The notes: a model not told the origin generated them from the letters alone. DNA of 64,000 bases from JAHJQQ01 sp963737555 (GCA_963737555.1 CAVTTB010000009.1:124001-188000); one strand, 5' to 3'; positions 54,348 to 63,509 are shown, counted from the stretch's first letter. Made by a program: numbers and translations.

Positions 54348-54381
54348 AAAAGCCGTCCCGTGTCATGCGGGGCGGCTTTTT
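54348..54381 (+). terminator. Rho-independent terminator after secF
   Basis: AAAAGCCGTCCCG pairs with CGGGGCGGCTTTTT around a 7-nt loop (TGTCATG). GC-rich stem followed by a T run, 50 bp after the secF stop. Confidence 0.88.
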
Positions 54382-54415
54382 GTCGTTTATGGGTGTCGTT
54401 GTGGTCAGGCGCTGC

Positions 54416-54751
54416 TTAGCGGGCCTTGCGGACTTCGTCGAACGGGTCGGCTTCATCCAGGCTGGGCAGGATCTTGCTGCACAGTGAACTGGTACGTTCC
54501 GCGCATTTGTCTTCGCTGGCGCCCCGAATGGTCAAGGTGGCCCAGAGCGCGGCCAGTGCCCACAGGCCCAGGCCCAGGAGGACGGTCTGCCAGCCGGTGC
54601 CTTCGGCCGGTCCGCCCCAGATGGCGCCATAAAGGATGCTGACGATAGCCGTTAGCCAAAATACGCCGATGGGCGCCGCGCAACAGCCGGCACAACCATA
54701 GCGGCACGCGGCCAGGGGTGGGGTCAAAAGCGTGAGCAGTATTTGTTTCAT
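54416..54751 (-). CDS. Hypothetical small membrane protein
   Basis: 111 residues from ATG 54751. Two membrane helices (PIGVFWLTAIVSILYGAIWG and TVLLGLGLWALAALWATL) flanked by a Cys-rich N-terminus (ACRYGCAGCCAAP) and an acidic C-terminus. I do not recognise the family. Convergent with secF, sharing the terminator region. Preceded by GAGG upstream of the start. Confidence 0.6.
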   Translation of the reverse strand: MKQILLTLLTPPLAACRYGCAGCCAAPIGVFWLTAIVSILYGAIWGGPAEGTGWQTVLLGLGLWALAALWATLTIRGASEDKCAERTSSLCSKILPSLDEADPFDEVRKAR

Positions 54752-54882
54752 GTTATACACCAGCCTCTTGCGTGGGGAGCGGGGCGGTTTACGAAGCCGG
54801 CTAGAACCGGACTAAGAATGTATATAACACAATAAATGTGGCAGGGAAATGCACGCCCCGCAGGTTGGGGCGTTGTCGCGGG

Positions 54883-55125
54883 CTAACCGGTGCGACGGCG
54901 TTGCTCGGGGAAGCTCAGGATCGCAGCGCTGCTGCGGGCTGGCGTCGCTATCGAACTGGATTCCACGCTGCGGGGTGGTTCGATACCGAGAATTTCCAGG
55001 CAGTGAGTGTCAAACCAGTAACCTTCCAGGTTCGCCAGTTCTTCCATGCCTGCCAGGGCATCGCGCATGGTCAGTTCCAGGGCGAGCTTGGCGCGGTCGG
55101 TGTGGTAGCGGTGCGAGATGGCCAT
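54883..55125 (-). CDS. Hypothetical small protein downstream of suhB
   Basis: 80 residues. The first half is helical (AKLALELTMRDALAGMEELA) with YWFDTHCLEILGI; the C-terminus is Ser/Arg-rich. GGAA precedes ATG 55125. Same strand as suhB, separated by a hairpin. Family not recognised; the amphipathic start suggests a real gene. Confidence 0.5.
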   Translation of the reverse strand: MAISHRYHTDRAKLALELTMRDALAGMEELANLEGYWFDTHCLEILGIEPPRSVESSSIATPARSSAAILSFPEQRRRTG

Positions 55126-55152
55126 GATCGCGTTCCCGATGATTGCCCCGGA

Positions 55153-55186
55153 AGAGGGGGTCGGGCACGATTGCCTGACACCCTCT
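55153..55186 (-). terminator. Hairpin at the end of suhB
   Basis: AGAGGG, GTC and GGC on one arm pair with GCC, GAC and CCCTCT on the other around an ACGATT loop. It begins at the suhB stop. No long T run follows, so it may be a weak terminator or an mRNA-end stabiliser. Confidence 0.45.
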
Positions 55187-56018
55187 ATGTCGGGTCGGAC
55201 GGGGTCGAACTTGAGTCGGTCAGACCACTCAGTTCGGCGGGCAGGTGCGGGCGGATGGTGTTGATGATGGCGGCGAAAATCTTCGCGTTACCGGCGACGA
55301 TATGGCCGTTCTTGAGGAAACTCGGGCCACCGCTGAGGTCACCGACAATGCCGCCGGCCTCTTGAATCAGCAGCGCGCCGGCGGCCAAATCCCAGGGCTT
55401 CAGGCCGATTTCCCAGAATCCATCCAGACGCCCGGCGGCGACATAGGCCAGATCCAGGGCGGCCGAGCCGGGGCGGCGTATGCCGGCGGTCTCGACGATC
55501 AGGTCTTTGAGCATGGCCAGATAGGCGTCGAGGTGGGCGTGATCCTTGTACGGGAAACCGGTGCCGAGCAGGGCGCCGGCCAGGCTGGTGCGGGCGGTGA
55601 CGCGCAGGCGTCGGTTATTGAGCATGGCACCGGCGCCACGGGTGGCCTGGAACAGCTCTTGGCGCATCGGGTCGTAGACCACGCCCTGTTCCAGGCGGCC
55701 TTTATGCAGCAGCGCGATCGACACCGCAAACTGCGGGAAGCCGTGCAGGAAATTGGTGGTGCCGTCGAGCGGGTCGATGATCCACTGGTACTCATTACCG
55801 TCATGCACACCGGATTCCTCAGCCAGAATACTGTGCTTCGGGTAGGCCTTGCGTAGGGTACGGATAATGACATCTTCAGCTTGGCGGTCGACCTCGGAGA
55901 CGAAGTCGTTACGGTCCTTGCTGGTGACCGTCAGGGTGTCCAGACGGTCGACGTGACGGATAATCAGATCGCCAGCGGCACGTGCGGCGCGCGTGGCTAT
56001 ATTGAGCATGGGATGCAT
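55185..56018 (-). CDS. suhB: SuhB, inositol-1-monophosphatase family
   Basis: 277 residues. Metal-binding motifs WIIDPLDGTTNFLHGFP and KPWDLAAGALLIQEAGG, plus GSAALDLAYVAAGRLDGFWE. Hydrolyses myo-inositol phosphates; in E. coli SuhB also assists rRNA antitermination. Its location after yajC-secDF is common in gammaproteobacteria. Confidence 0.94.
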   Translation of the reverse strand: MHPMLNIATRAARAAGDLIIRHVDRLDTLTVTSKDRNDFVSEVDRQAEDVIIRTLRKAYPKHSILAEESGVHDGNEYQWIIDPLDGTTNFLHGFPQFAVSIALLHKGRLEQGVVYDPMRQELFQATRGAGAMLNNRRLRVTARTSLAGALLGTGFPYKDHAHLDAYLAMLKDLIVETAGIRRPGSAALDLAYVAAGRLDGFWEIGLKPWDLAAGALLIQEAGGIVGDLSGGPSFLKNGHIVAGNAKIFAAIINTIRPHLPAELSGLTDSSSTPSDPT

Positions 56019-56094
56019 GGCCGAACCCGGATAGTGGCGCTGAATCGGTCGCGAAGGATACCAGAGATTGCCGGCCCGTGCCGGTCTGCGTGGC

Positions 56095-56980
56095 TCAGTG
56101 ATGCAGTGTGCCGATGGCCTCGCCCATGCGTAGCGGCTGGCCGGCGCTCAGATTGGCCGCCCAGCTGCACGCGTTGTGGACCGAACAGCAGAATCACCGT
56201 TGATCCCATATTGAAGCGGCCCATCTCAGCGCCGCGCGCCAGTTGCACGGTCTTGTCAGCCCGGAAATCGGTGCGCCGCACACGATAGCCGTGCGGCGGT
56301 GTCACCACCCCGGCCCAGACCGTCTCGATGCAGGCAACGAACAGGGCGCCGACCAGCACCATGGCCATCGGTCCGGCCTCGGTCTCGAACACCGCGACCA
56401 GGCGTTCATTGCGCGCGAACACCCGCGGCACGGTGCTGACCGTGTGTGGTGCGACACTGAACAGGCGACCGGGGACATAGACTGTTTCCGTGAGTGTGCC
56501 GGTCAGTGGCATATGGATGCGATGATAGTCGCGTGGCGACAGATACAGCGTCGCGAAATCACCGCCGGAAAAGCGCGCAGCCAGATCCGCATCGCCGCCG
56601 AGCAATTCCTGCAAACTGTAGTCGTGCCCCTTGGCCTGGAAGATGCGATCACCGTCGATGTGGCCGGCCTGGCTGACGCGGCCATCGACCGGGCTGGCGA
56701 TGCTGCCGGCAGCCTGCGTCAACGGGCGTGTTTCCGCGCGCAATGCCCGAGTGAAAAAAGTGTTGAAGCTGGTAAAGGCGCGTGCGTCGGATTGAACGGC
56801 ATCGTCAAGGCTGATGTCGAAACGACGGCGTAAGGCATCGATCAGGAATTGTTTCCACCAGCGTGTTTTGCAACGCGTAGCGGCCAGCACCAGGCGTGAC
56901 AGGGCGTGGTGTGGCAGCAGGTATTGCGGCCAAGCGCGTAGATAATCACCCAGTCCGGGCTGGTCGTTGTGATGGCTCAT
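56095..56980 (-). CDS. psd: Psd, phosphatidylserine decarboxylase proenzyme (3' frameshift)
   Basis: Makes phosphatidylethanolamine. SPRDYHRIHMPLTG and the self-cleavage region GRFNMGSTVILLFGP, whose Ser becomes the pyruvoyl group (MGST variant of LGST), are intact. After FGPQRVQL the ORF as given drifts; dropping one base in CCC at 56160-56162 gives AANLSAGQPLRMGEAIGTLH ending at 56095. I use that end. Corrected length ~295 residues is normal. Confidence 0.9.
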
Positions 56981-56991
56981 GTTCCGTCAGA

Positions 56992-57466
56992 TCAGTGCTG
57001 CATATGCTGGCTGTGATCCATGCCCTCGGCCATGCCGGGACGGACTTCGGCATCGACCTTTTGGGCTGGCGCCGCCGTCGAGGCGCAGGTTGATCTCGAC
57101 ATGATCGCCCGCTTTCAACGCTTGCTTGGCCTGGATGAGCATCAGGTGCAGGCCATTCGGTTCCAGGCTGACGCTGCCATTCGCCGGTACGACCAAACGT
57201 TCCTGCGGCAGCATGCGCGCCATGCCATCGACGATTTCGGTGCGATGAATTTCGACAACGTCAAACTGCGGGCTGCTCGCGCCGGTGATGACCTGGTCTT
57301 TCGCGCCCGGATTGGCGATCTGCATATAGGCCGCGTTGACCGCGCTGGTCGGTGGCGCCTCACGCACCCAGGCCTCCGTGACGTTCAGGGTTTCAGCGTG
57401 CGCCGCGCCGATGCAGACGCTGCCGAACAGGCTCAATGCAAGCGCGGGAAGTAGGTGACGGTTCAT
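56992..57466 (-). CDS. PCu(A)C-type periplasmic copper chaperone (3' frameshift)
   Basis: Signal peptide (PALALSLFGSVCIGAAHA), then the PCuAC fold with VNAAYMQIANPG, VEIHRTEIVDGMARM and EPNGLHLMLIQ supplying the His/Met copper site. In the given frame the tail is Arg-rich; removing one C of CC at 57057-57058 gives VDAEVRPGMAEGMDHSQHMQ plus a final His, a metal-binding tail seen in this family. ATGA overlap with sco. The pair delivers copper to cytochrome oxidase CuA. Confidence 0.87.
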
Positions 57467-58138
57467 TGGGTGGCCTCGTAATACTGCGTGAGTTTCAGAA
57501 AATCGTCCGCCATCAGCGTGGTCTCAAACGGCGGTGACATGAGAGCGTGCAGACGACCTTGGGGGTCGATGAGTAATAATGCCGCGCTGTGATCCATCAG
57601 GTAGCCCTCGGAATCAGGCGACATCTACTTTTAAATACAGCACGCTCAATTGCTTGGTCAGCGCATCGATGGCACTGGGTGTGCCGGTGACGCCGATAAA
57701 ATCCGGATTGAAATAGGGCACGAATTTGGCGAGCAGTTCCGGCGTGTCGCGCTCAGGGTCGATCGAGACGAACACATACTGCGGGGTCGGTGGTGTGTTT
57801 GGCAGAGCCGCAATATTGCGTGCCACAGCATTCAACGTGGTCAGCGTAGTCGGGCAGATATCCGGACAATGGGTATAGCCGAAAAACATGAACGTCCAAC
57901 GGCCCTTTAGCTGTGCCAAACCGAACGGACTTTGCCGATGATCGATGAGGGAAAAATCCTTCAATACGCGCGCCGGTTCCAGGCGTGTCGTGCTGGGACT
58001 CAAGGTGGGCGCGGCCGGCGTGTTGTAGAACAGATACTGCGCGAGCAAGGCGCCGGCGATGAGCGCGGTCAGGCCGATGAGCCAAACGGGCGCGCTCTTG
58101 CCGAAATGTCGTGTTGGTTGAGTAGGCATGCGCGGCAT
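57463..58138 (-). CDS. SCO1/SenC-family copper chaperone (3' frameshift)
   Basis: Membrane-anchored thioredoxin-fold protein. N-terminal helix (APVWLIGLTALIAGALLAQY); copper ligands in FFGYTHCPDICPTTL; the third ligand His is in SEGYLMDHSAALLLIDPQGR, which lies in another frame after a break at ~57623. With the frame corrected, the stop overlaps the PCuAC start (ATGA). Length ~224 residues fits. Assembles the CuA centre of cytochrome c oxidase. Confidence 0.88.
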
Positions 58139-58270
58139 TATCCCACACCGCCGTTGTGACGCCTATCTGATCGGTGTGGGCTAATCCGCACGAGTTCCGG
58201 CCAGGCGCTGCTGTGCCGTGCCGATTCGGCTATCATAGCGACCCATGGCCATGGGCGGGGCAAAGTATCG

Positions 58271-59206
58271 ATGGACAATCCGGATTCCGTACTGCACGTG
58301 TTGACCACAGTGCGCGATTACATCCGCTGGGGCGCCAGTCGCTTCAAAGAGCACAAGCTCGCGTTCGGTCACGGCACCGACAACGCCGTCGACGAGGCGG
58401 CCATTCTGGTGATGCATGCCTTGCATCTGCAGACCGATATGCCAACGGCTTATCTGGACGCCACGCTCACGCTGGAGGAACGCCATGCCGTGGTCGATCT
58501 GCTGCGTACGCGCTTCAAAGAGCGCATCCCGGCGGCGTATCTCATCGGCGAGGCCTGGTTCGCCGGTTTGCCATTCCATGTCGATGACCGCGTGTTGATA
58601 CCACGTTCGCCGATCGCGGAACTCATCGAGGCGCACTTCTCGCCCTGGGTGGAGGCGGAACAGGTCGGTACGATTCTGGATCTCTGCACCGGCAGTGGCT
58701 GCATCGCCATCGCCTGCGCGCATTATTTTCCGGACGCGCACGTCGATGCGGTCGATATCTCTGCGGATGCACTGGCGGTGGCGCAGCGCAATGTGGCGCG
58801 TCATCACCTCGGCGACCAGGTCGGACTGCTGCGCTCTGATCTGTTCAGCGCCCTGGGCGAACGCCGTTACGACATCATCGTCAGCAATCCGCCTTATGTC
58901 GATGCCGAGGATATGGCCGCGCTGCCGTTGGAATATCGGCATGAGCCGACGCTGGGTCTGGCCGCGGGCGAAGATGGCTTGCACTTCGTCTTACGCATCC
59001 TCGCCGAGGCGCCGGCGCATCTGAATCCGCGCGGTGTCCTGGTTGTGGAAGTCGGCAACAGTGAACACGCCCTGACGGAACGTTTGCCGCAGCTGCCGTT
59101 TGTCTGGCTGGAATTCGCCCGTGGCGGCGAAGGTGTGTTCCTGCTTACCGCAGAACAATTGATTGAATATCGCGACGCGATCGTCGCGGCATTGGCCGAA
59201 AAATAG
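58271..59206 (+). CDS. prmB: PrmB, 50S ribosomal protein L3 glutamine methyltransferase
   Basis: 311 residues. N-terminal helical domain, SAM-binding ILDLCTGSGCIAIACAHYF, and the catalytic motif IVSNPPYVDAED. The N-terminal RDYIRWGASRFKEHKL region separates PrmB from PrmC. prmB and aroC (61533) are common neighbours. Confidence 0.92.
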   Translation: MDNPDSVLHVLTTVRDYIRWGASRFKEHKLAFGHGTDNAVDEAAILVMHALHLQTDMPTAYLDATLTLEERHAVVDLLRTRFKERIPAAYLIGEAWFAGLPFHVDDRVLIPRSPIAELIEAHFSPWVEAEQVGTILDLCTGSGCIAIACAHYFPDAHVDAVDISADALAVAQRNVARHHLGDQVGLLRSDLFSALGERRYDIIVSNPPYVDAEDMAALPLEYRHEPTLGLAAGEDGLHFVLRILAEAPAHLNPRGVLVVEVGNSEHALTERLPQLPFVWLEFARGGEGVFLLTAEQLIEYRDAIVAALAEK

Positions 59207-59217
59207 GAGAACACCGG

Positions 59218-59535
59218 ATGGATACCCGTCCCAAGACCGCCGAAGAATACGTCGAACTCATCAACCAGGCCTTGTTCGAGATTGGGGATTTGCGTGCTGC
59301 CGTGGAATACGACGCGGAATCCATGGGCGGTGCCGTGGAATTTCTCGGACAGCTCGAGGCCGATGTGCGCGGCCTCAAACAGGCCATGCTGGATGGGCGT
59401 TATCAATTCGGCGGCGCCGAGCTGCCGTTCATGAAGATCGTGGAGCGGCAGGATGAACGGATGTTGCCGTTCAAATATCTGTTGCGCGTGATCAACGCCA
59501 CGCACCGCATGGGATTGAACGTCGACGCGGAATGA
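59218..59535 (+). CDS. Conserved-type hypothetical protein
   Basis: 105 residues, helical and acidic (TAEEYVELINQALFEIGDLR; GGAVEFLGQLEADVRGLKQA). ATG 59218 has AGGAGA upstream and follows prmB by 11 bp, so they are co-transcribed. No membrane helix, signal or catalytic motif. Family not recognised. Confidence 0.72.
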   Translation: MDTRPKTAEEYVELINQALFEIGDLRAAVEYDAESMGGAVEFLGQLEADVRGLKQAMLDGRYQFGGAELPFMKIVERQDERMLPFKYLLRVINATHRMGLNVDAE

Positions 59536-59539
59536 GCGG

Positions 59540-59582
59540 TTGATATACGTCAACGCCACCACGCGCCCGCATGCGTAGTATG
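59540..59582 (+). promoter_or_regulatory. FNR-type box and -10 element of hemN
   Basis: TTGATATACGTCAA (59540-59553) matches the FNR/ANR site TTGATN4ATCAA with one mismatch. TAGTAT at 59576-59581 is a good -10. The box centre lies ~41.5 bp before the start point implied by that -10, the class II activator position. Predicts anaerobic induction of hemN. Confidence 0.75.
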
Positions 59583-59608
59583 CGCCTATGACTGGCGGGA
59601 GAGACCTG

Positions 59609-60997
59609 ATGCAGCAAACACTCGAATTCGATCCGGAACTGATTCAGCGCTACGACGCCAGCGGGCCGCGCTATACCTCGTATCCGACCGCCGTCCAGTT
59701 CACGGAGGCGTTCGACGCCGCGCGCTATCGCGAGTTGGCCAAGGCCAGTAATGCCGGTCCGCACGCCGCGCCCTTGTCGCTGTATTTCCATATCCCATTT
59801 TGCGACACCGTGTGTTTCTATTGCGCCTGCAATAAGGTCATTACCAAGAACCGCAAGCGCGCCGTACCCTATCTTGAGCAGTTGTTCAGTGAAATTGCGC
59901 TGCAAGGCGCGCTGTTCGATCAGAATCGCCCGGTCGATCAGTTGCATTGGGGCGGCGGTACGCCAACCTTCATCAGTCACGAGCAGATGCGCGCGCTGAT
60001 GCGCGTCACCGGCGAGCATTTCCAGTTGCGCACTGACGACAGCGGCGAGTATTCCATCGAGGTCGATCCGCGCGAGGCCGATGCCGAGACCATCGGCGTG
60101 CTGCGCGAACTCGGCTTCAATCGACTCAGCCTCGGTGTGCAGGACTTCGATCCAAAGGTGCAGCAAGCCGTTAACCGGATTCAATCCGAGACGGAGACCT
60201 GGGCGGTCATGAATGCGGCACGTCGCGAGGGCTTCAAATCGGTCAGCGTCGACTTGATCTACGGTTTGCCCTTGCAGACATGCGAGCGTTTTTCCGCCAC
60301 CCTCGACAAGGTGATCGCCGCCGGCCCCGATCGACTCTCGGTGTTCAACTACGCGCATATGCCGCAGTTGTTCAAAACCCAGCGTCAGCTTGACGCGGCG
60401 CAATTGCCCAGCGCTGAGGAGAAACTGGCGATTCTGGGGCTGACCATCGAACGGCTGACTGCGGCGGGCTATCTCTATATCGGCATGGATCACTTCGCGC
60501 GCCCTGATGATGAACTCGCCATCGCCCAGCGCGAAGGCACGCTGTACCGCAACTTCCAGGGCTATTCCACACACGCCGATTGCGATCTGGTGGCCATGGG
60601 CGCGACCTCGATCAGCAAGGTGGGTAATAGCTATAGCCAGAATCTCAAGTCACTGGATGATTACGCGGCACGCATTGATAAAGGCGAGTTGGCGGTGTTC
60701 CGCGGTGTTGAGTTGGATGCCGACGATCTGCTGCGGCGCGAAGTGATTACGCGGTTGATCTGCAATTTCGAGTTGGATTTCGCTGCGATTGATGCGCGCT
60801 TTGGCATTGCCTTCGAAAACTATTTCGCGGACGCGCTGCGCGCGTTGGAAAGTTTCGTTGCGGATGGTTTGTTAACGGTGGAACGTCGACGCTTGCGGGT
60901 GTTGCCACGTGGGCGCTTGTTGATCCGCAATATCTGTATGCAGTTCGATCGCTACCTGAAGGGTGGCGGCGAACAACGGTTCTCGAAAGTCATTTAA
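59609..60997 (+). CDS. hemN: HemN, oxygen-independent coproporphyrinogen III oxidase
   Basis: 462 residues. Radical SAM cluster in FHIPFCDTVCFYCACNKV; RYTSYPTAVQF, HWGGGTPTF and SLGVQDFDPKVQQAVNRIQ are HemN hallmarks. I chose ATG 59609 over 59588: GGGAGAG lies upstream and 59588 coincides with the predicted transcript start. Converts coproporphyrinogen III to protoporphyrinogen IX without oxygen. Confidence 0.95.
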   Translation: MQQTLEFDPELIQRYDASGPRYTSYPTAVQFTEAFDAARYRELAKASNAGPHAAPLSLYFHIPFCDTVCFYCACNKVITKNRKRAVPYLEQLFSEIALQGALFDQNRPVDQLHWGGGTPTFISHEQMRALMRVTGEHFQLRTDDSGEYSIEVDPREADAETIGVLRELGFNRLSLGVQDFDPKVQQAVNRIQSETETWAVMNAARREGFKSVSVDLIYGLPLQTCERFSATLDKVIAAGPDRLSVFNYAHMPQLFKTQRQLDAAQLPSAEEKLAILGLTIERLTAAGYLYIGMDHFARPDDELAIAQREGTLYRNFQGYSTHADCDLVAMGATSISKVGNSYSQNLKSLDDYAARIDKGELAVFRGVELDADDLLRREVITRLICNFELDFAAIDARFGIAFENYFADALRALESFVADGLLTVERRRLRVLPRGRLLIRNICMQFDRYLKGGGEQRFSKVI

Positions 60998-61011
60998 GTA
61001 AGCTGATACGT

Positions 61012-61154
61012 CGTCATTCCGGGCGAAGCGTAGCGTAGACCCGGAATCCAGTCATTTGACTAGGATACGGATTATTCGCTACGCTCACCCTTCGGGCCGC
61101 CCTGCGGGCGTTCAACGCGCTCCGCGCTTTAGTCCCGCTTCGCGGGAATGACGG
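61012..61154. repeat. Composite repeat, CGTCATTCCGGG ends
   Basis: Begins CGTCATTCCGGGCGAAGCG with ACCCGGAATCCAG and ends GCGGGAATGACGG. The interior 61075-61127 is the same core (TTCGCTACGCTCACCC, GGGCGTTCAACGCGC) found inside repeats with other ends at 31191 and 49536. Confidence 0.75.
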
Positions 61155-61176
61155 AACATAATTATTCAGAGAATCC

Positions 61177-61377
61177 TCAGGGACGATGGCGGTAGATCAA
61201 GCCTTCCGGAATCAACATTTCATTCTTGCCCAATTGATCCAGCGGATAGCCGTCGTCGGCGTAAGCGGCGATGCGGTCGAACACATAAGTGCCTTCGGGA
61301 CGGTTGATGGTCTCGAAAATGGGCTTGCCCATGTAGTTGCCGATCTTGGGACCAAATTGCGTGTTTCTACGATTCAC
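61177..61377 (-). CDS. Hypothetical 66-residue protein
   Basis: GTG start with GAGG eight bases upstream. Sequence is mixed and hydrophilic (GPKIGNYMGKPIFETINRPE; YVFDRIAAYADDGYPLDQLG; EMLIPEGLIYRHRP). No motif recognised. Good ribosome binding site and balanced composition argue for a real gene; divergent from aroC. Confidence 0.6.
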   Translation of the reverse strand: MNRRNTQFGPKIGNYMGKPIFETINRPEGTYVFDRIAAYADDGYPLDQLGKNEMLIPEGLIYRHRP

Positions 61378-61532
61378 AGTGTCTACCTCATTCAGCTCGA
61401 CGATTGATGGTGGGGTGTCGAGGGGTATCCGGAGTCTCTGCGTGCTCCTGTGTGAGGGCTATCGGCGTCTGTGCTGTTTTTCTTTATGGGCGGGGTAGAC
61501 ACGGCAGGCGGGTAAGCCGCTACAATACCCGC

Positions 61533-62633
61533 ATGTCGGGAAATAGCTTCGGAAAACTCTTTACTGTTACGTCATTTGGCGAAAGCCATGGGCCGGCGAT
61601 CGGCTGCATTGTGGACGGTTGTCCGCCGGGATTGGAGCTCAGTGAGGCCGATCTGCAAAACGATCTTGACCGGCGCAAGCCCGGCCAGAGTCGCCACACC
61701 ACCCAGCGTCGCGAAGACGATGCGGTGCAGATCCTCTCCGGGGTGTTCGAGGGCAAGACCACCGGCGCGCCCATCGGCCTGTTGGTGCACAACACCGATC
61801 AGCGCTCCAAGGATTACTCCAATATCCTCGATCGTTTTCGTCCGGGCCATGCCGATTACACCTACCAGCAGAAATACGGCTTCCGCGATTACCGCGGTGG
61901 TGGGCGTTCCTCGGCGCGCGAGACGGCAATGCGCGTGGCTGCCGGCGCCGTCGCCAAGAAATATCTGCGTGTGCACCTCGGCATTGAAATCCGTGGCTAT
62001 CTGTCGCAACTCGGACCCAATCGCCCGCAGGTTTTCGATTGGTCGGTGGTCGAGGATAATCCGTTTTTCTGGCCCGATGCCGCCATGGTCCCCGCGTTGG
62101 AAGACTATATGGATGCACTGCGTAAGTCCGGCGACTCCATCGGTGCGCGGGTGACGGTGGTTGCGACAGGTATACCACCGGGACTCGGCGAGCCGATATT
62201 CGATCGTCTCGATGCGGACATCGCTCATGCACTCATGAGCATCAACGCGGTCAAGGGCGTGGAGATCGGTGCGGGCTTTGCCTGCGTTGAACAGAAAGGA
62301 ACCGAGCATCGCGATGAGATCACGCCGCAGGGATTTTTGAGCAACAACGCCGGCGGTATTCTCGGTGGCATCTCCTCAGGCCAGGACATCATTGCGCACA
62401 TCGCGCTCAAGCCGACCTCCAGTATTCGGTTGCCGGGTCGTTCGGTGAATCTGGCCGGGGAACCGGTCGAAGTCGTCACGCACGGGCGTCACGATCCCTG
62501 TGTCGGTATCCGTGCGACACCGATTGCGGAAGCCATGCTGGCGATTGTTTTGATGGATCACTTGCTGCGTCACCGCGGTCAGAATCAGGACGTACACTCC
62601 CAAACACCGATCATTCCCGCCCGACCTGAATAG
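61533..62633 (+). CDS. aroC: AroC, chorismate synthase
   Basis: 366 residues from ATG 61533 (SGNSFGKLFTVTSFGESHG). FMN-binding and signature blocks GFRDYRGGGRSSARETAMRV and NNAGGILGGISSGQDI are present. Last common step of the shikimate pathway. The longer frame upstream is not used. Confidence 0.96.
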   Translation: MSGNSFGKLFTVTSFGESHGPAIGCIVDGCPPGLELSEADLQNDLDRRKPGQSRHTTQRREDDAVQILSGVFEGKTTGAPIGLLVHNTDQRSKDYSNILDRFRPGHADYTYQQKYGFRDYRGGGRSSARETAMRVAAGAVAKKYLRVHLGIEIRGYLSQLGPNRPQVFDWSVVEDNPFFWPDAAMVPALEDYMDALRKSGDSIGARVTVVATGIPPGLGEPIFDRLDADIAHALMSINAVKGVEIGAGFACVEQKGTEHRDEITPQGFLSNNAGGILGGISSGQDIIAHIALKPTSSIRLPGRSVNLAGEPVEVVTHGRHDPCVGIRATPIAEAMLAIVLMDHLLRHRGQNQDVHSQTPIIPARPE

Positions 62634-62744
62634 ACCCGATCATCCGCAGATAGCCAACTGACGTTTTGTGATCAATGTGAATGCTGTATGCCATTGTTGT
62701 CATGTCGACTTTGTGACATTGGAACTTCCAGAGAGGATGTCGGC

Positions 62745-63134
62745 ATGGATCGGGTGTTGCAGCGAATCTTGTATGTCGAAGATGAGCCGGACATTCAGGC
62801 CGTGGCGCGTCTGTCCCTGGAACACATCGGCGGCTTTACCGTCGAAGTCTGCAGTTCGGGACGTGAGGCGTTGGAAAAACTGCCGCTCTTCAAGCCTGAC
62901 CTGATTCTGTTGGACGTGATGATGCCGTGCATGGATGGCCCGACGACATTGCAGGCTTTGCGCGCAACACCCGAAGGGAGCACTGTTCCGGTCGCGTTTA
63001 TGACCGCCAAGGTGCAGCCGCAGGAGATCGCACAATACAAGCAGCTCGGTGCCATCGACGTGATTCCAAAACCCTTTGATCCGATGACACTGGCGGATAA
63101 AGTACGCGCGATCTGGGGACAGCGTCATGGTTGA
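62745..63134 (+). CDS. Single-domain response regulator
   Basis: 129 residues, receiver only: acidic pocket YVEDEPD, phosphoacceptor Asp in LILLDVMMPCMDGPT, and Lys in VIPKPFDPMTL. ATG 62745 follows GAGAGGA. Overlaps the Hpt gene by 8 bp, so the pair probably exchanges phosphate in a phosphorelay. The cognate kinase is not in the window. Confidence 0.88.
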   Translation: MDRVLQRILYVEDEPDIQAVARLSLEHIGGFTVEVCSSGREALEKLPLFKPDLILLDVMMPCMDGPTTLQALRATPEGSTVPVAFMTAKVQPQEIAQYKQLGAIDVIPKPFDPMTLADKVRAIWGQRHG

Positions 63135-63467
63135 TCTCGACGAATTGGAAGCCAAATTGGCAGCCATCAAGCATGCCTATGTTGCGGAGCTGCCAGCCAG
63201 CGCTGCGAATCTGCATTCCGCCTGGGTACGGACTCAGGCTGAAGACTGGGCGCAGCCGCCGCTGCGCGAACTGCATCGGCTGATACACAACTTGGCGGGG
63301 TCGGGCGCGACCTTCGGATTTCGCAGAGTTTGAGTGCGCATGCGCACGCTCTGGAGCTTCCACTCAGGGCTTTGCTGGAAGATCCGGCTGCGGATCGTAG
63401 CGCCTTGCCGGCACTGTTCGAGGCACTGATGACGGCGCTGGCCGCGGCGGCTAAACAGAATGCGTGA
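63127..63467 (+). CDS. Hpt-domain phosphotransfer protein (frameshifted)
   Basis: First frame: LRELHRLIHNLAGSGATFGF, with the phosphorylatable His of an Hpt domain, stops at 63333. The next frame continues SLSAHAHALELPLRALLEDP to the stop at 63467, completing the four-helix bundle. The break is at ~63323-63330 (CGCAGAGTTTG). Corrected length ~113 residues is standard. Confidence 0.78.
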
Positions 63468-63509
63468 TACTCGACGTTCAATCCTGCTCTGTGTCCTAAG
63501 CTAACTACT

